A stretch of DNA of 6,260 bases from an uncultured Lachnospiraceae bacterium (GTDB lineage Bacteria > Bacillota > Clostridia > Lachnospirales > Lachnospiraceae), in assembly GCA_910586275.1 (NCBI GenBank), contig CAJUIM010000156.1:1-6260 (forward strand), written 5' to 3'. Positions within the stretch are counted from its first letter, which is position 1. Every line of letters begins with the position of its first letter. Made by a program: the position numbers and the translations under genes. Below the pieces are notes generated by a model. It had not been told where the DNA came from and made no database searches. It was given only the letters and a program-made list of their open reading frames with translations. Positions 6,211-6,260 of the stretch are shown in pieces.

Positions 6211-6260
6211 GTAACAGTTCAGCCTGAATGTAATGTTGGGAGGCGGACGCCCGTGCGCGA
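6211..6260 (+). repeat. Right copy of the 50-bp inverted repeat found at both window ends
   Basis: The reverse complement of 6-55 with one mismatch (T6225). On the plus strand it begins GTAACAGTTCAGCC and runs to the last base of the window in the GC-rich GGCGGACGCCCGTGCGCGA. Unlike the left copy, no giant palindrome stands next to it: the inner flank (6200-6210) is the AT-rich sequence upstream of the operon promoter. The repeat and the palindrome are therefore separable units. The copy points outward and probably continues outside the window. Confidence 0.9.

Overview
The window looks like chromosomal DNA of a Firmicute, most likely a gut Lachnospiraceae (Clostridium cluster XIVa) relative. 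The reasons are the gene order Asp23-family protein, FakA-type fatty acid kinase, RecG; strong AAGGAGG-type ribosome binding sites; sigma-A-like promoters; and moderate GC content. The family-level placement is inference from gene order and protein style, since no database search was possible.

Layout: all four convincing genes lie on the minus strand, so transcription runs from the right end to the left. A promoter near 6125-6153 drives a 119-residue Asp23/Gls24-family protein (YloU type). After a 13-nt gap comes the fatty acid kinase fakA (yloV), whose Shine-Dalgarno sequence overlaps the stop codon of the first gene, so the two are a tight operon. recG follows after 163 nt, with a possible extra promoter of its own. 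A further 173 nt downstream, behind a good extended -10 promoter, is a cytoplasmic serine hydrolase of the class C beta-lactamase / family VIII esterase type. For fakA, recG and the hydrolase the longest possible open frame overstates the protein; clear ribosome binding sites place the true starts at 5709 (GTG), 3872 (ATG) and 1644 (ATG).

The leftmost 462 bases carry no convincing gene and hold the most unusual structure. Positions 57-457 form one giant imperfect palindrome with arms of about 162 nt, roughly 95% complementary, closed by a smaller hairpin in the loop. It starts six bases after the stop codon of the hydrolase, so a full-length transcript would end in a very long double-stranded stem. 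Outside it, positions 6-55 are repeated in inverted orientation at the extreme right end (6211-6260) with 49 of 50 bases matching. Both copies point outward and run off the window, so the four genes are bracketed by inverted copies of a dispersed repeat, or of the ends of a mobile element. The fact that both window ends lie in the same repeat would also fit an assembly that broke at a multi-copy sequence.

Functionally, Asp23 and FakA belong to envelope and lipid homeostasis, RecG to replication-fork rescue, and the hydrolase is an enzyme of unknown substrate that may be a lineage-specific neighbour. No tRNA, rRNA, CRISPR array, transposase gene or known riboswitch was seen.
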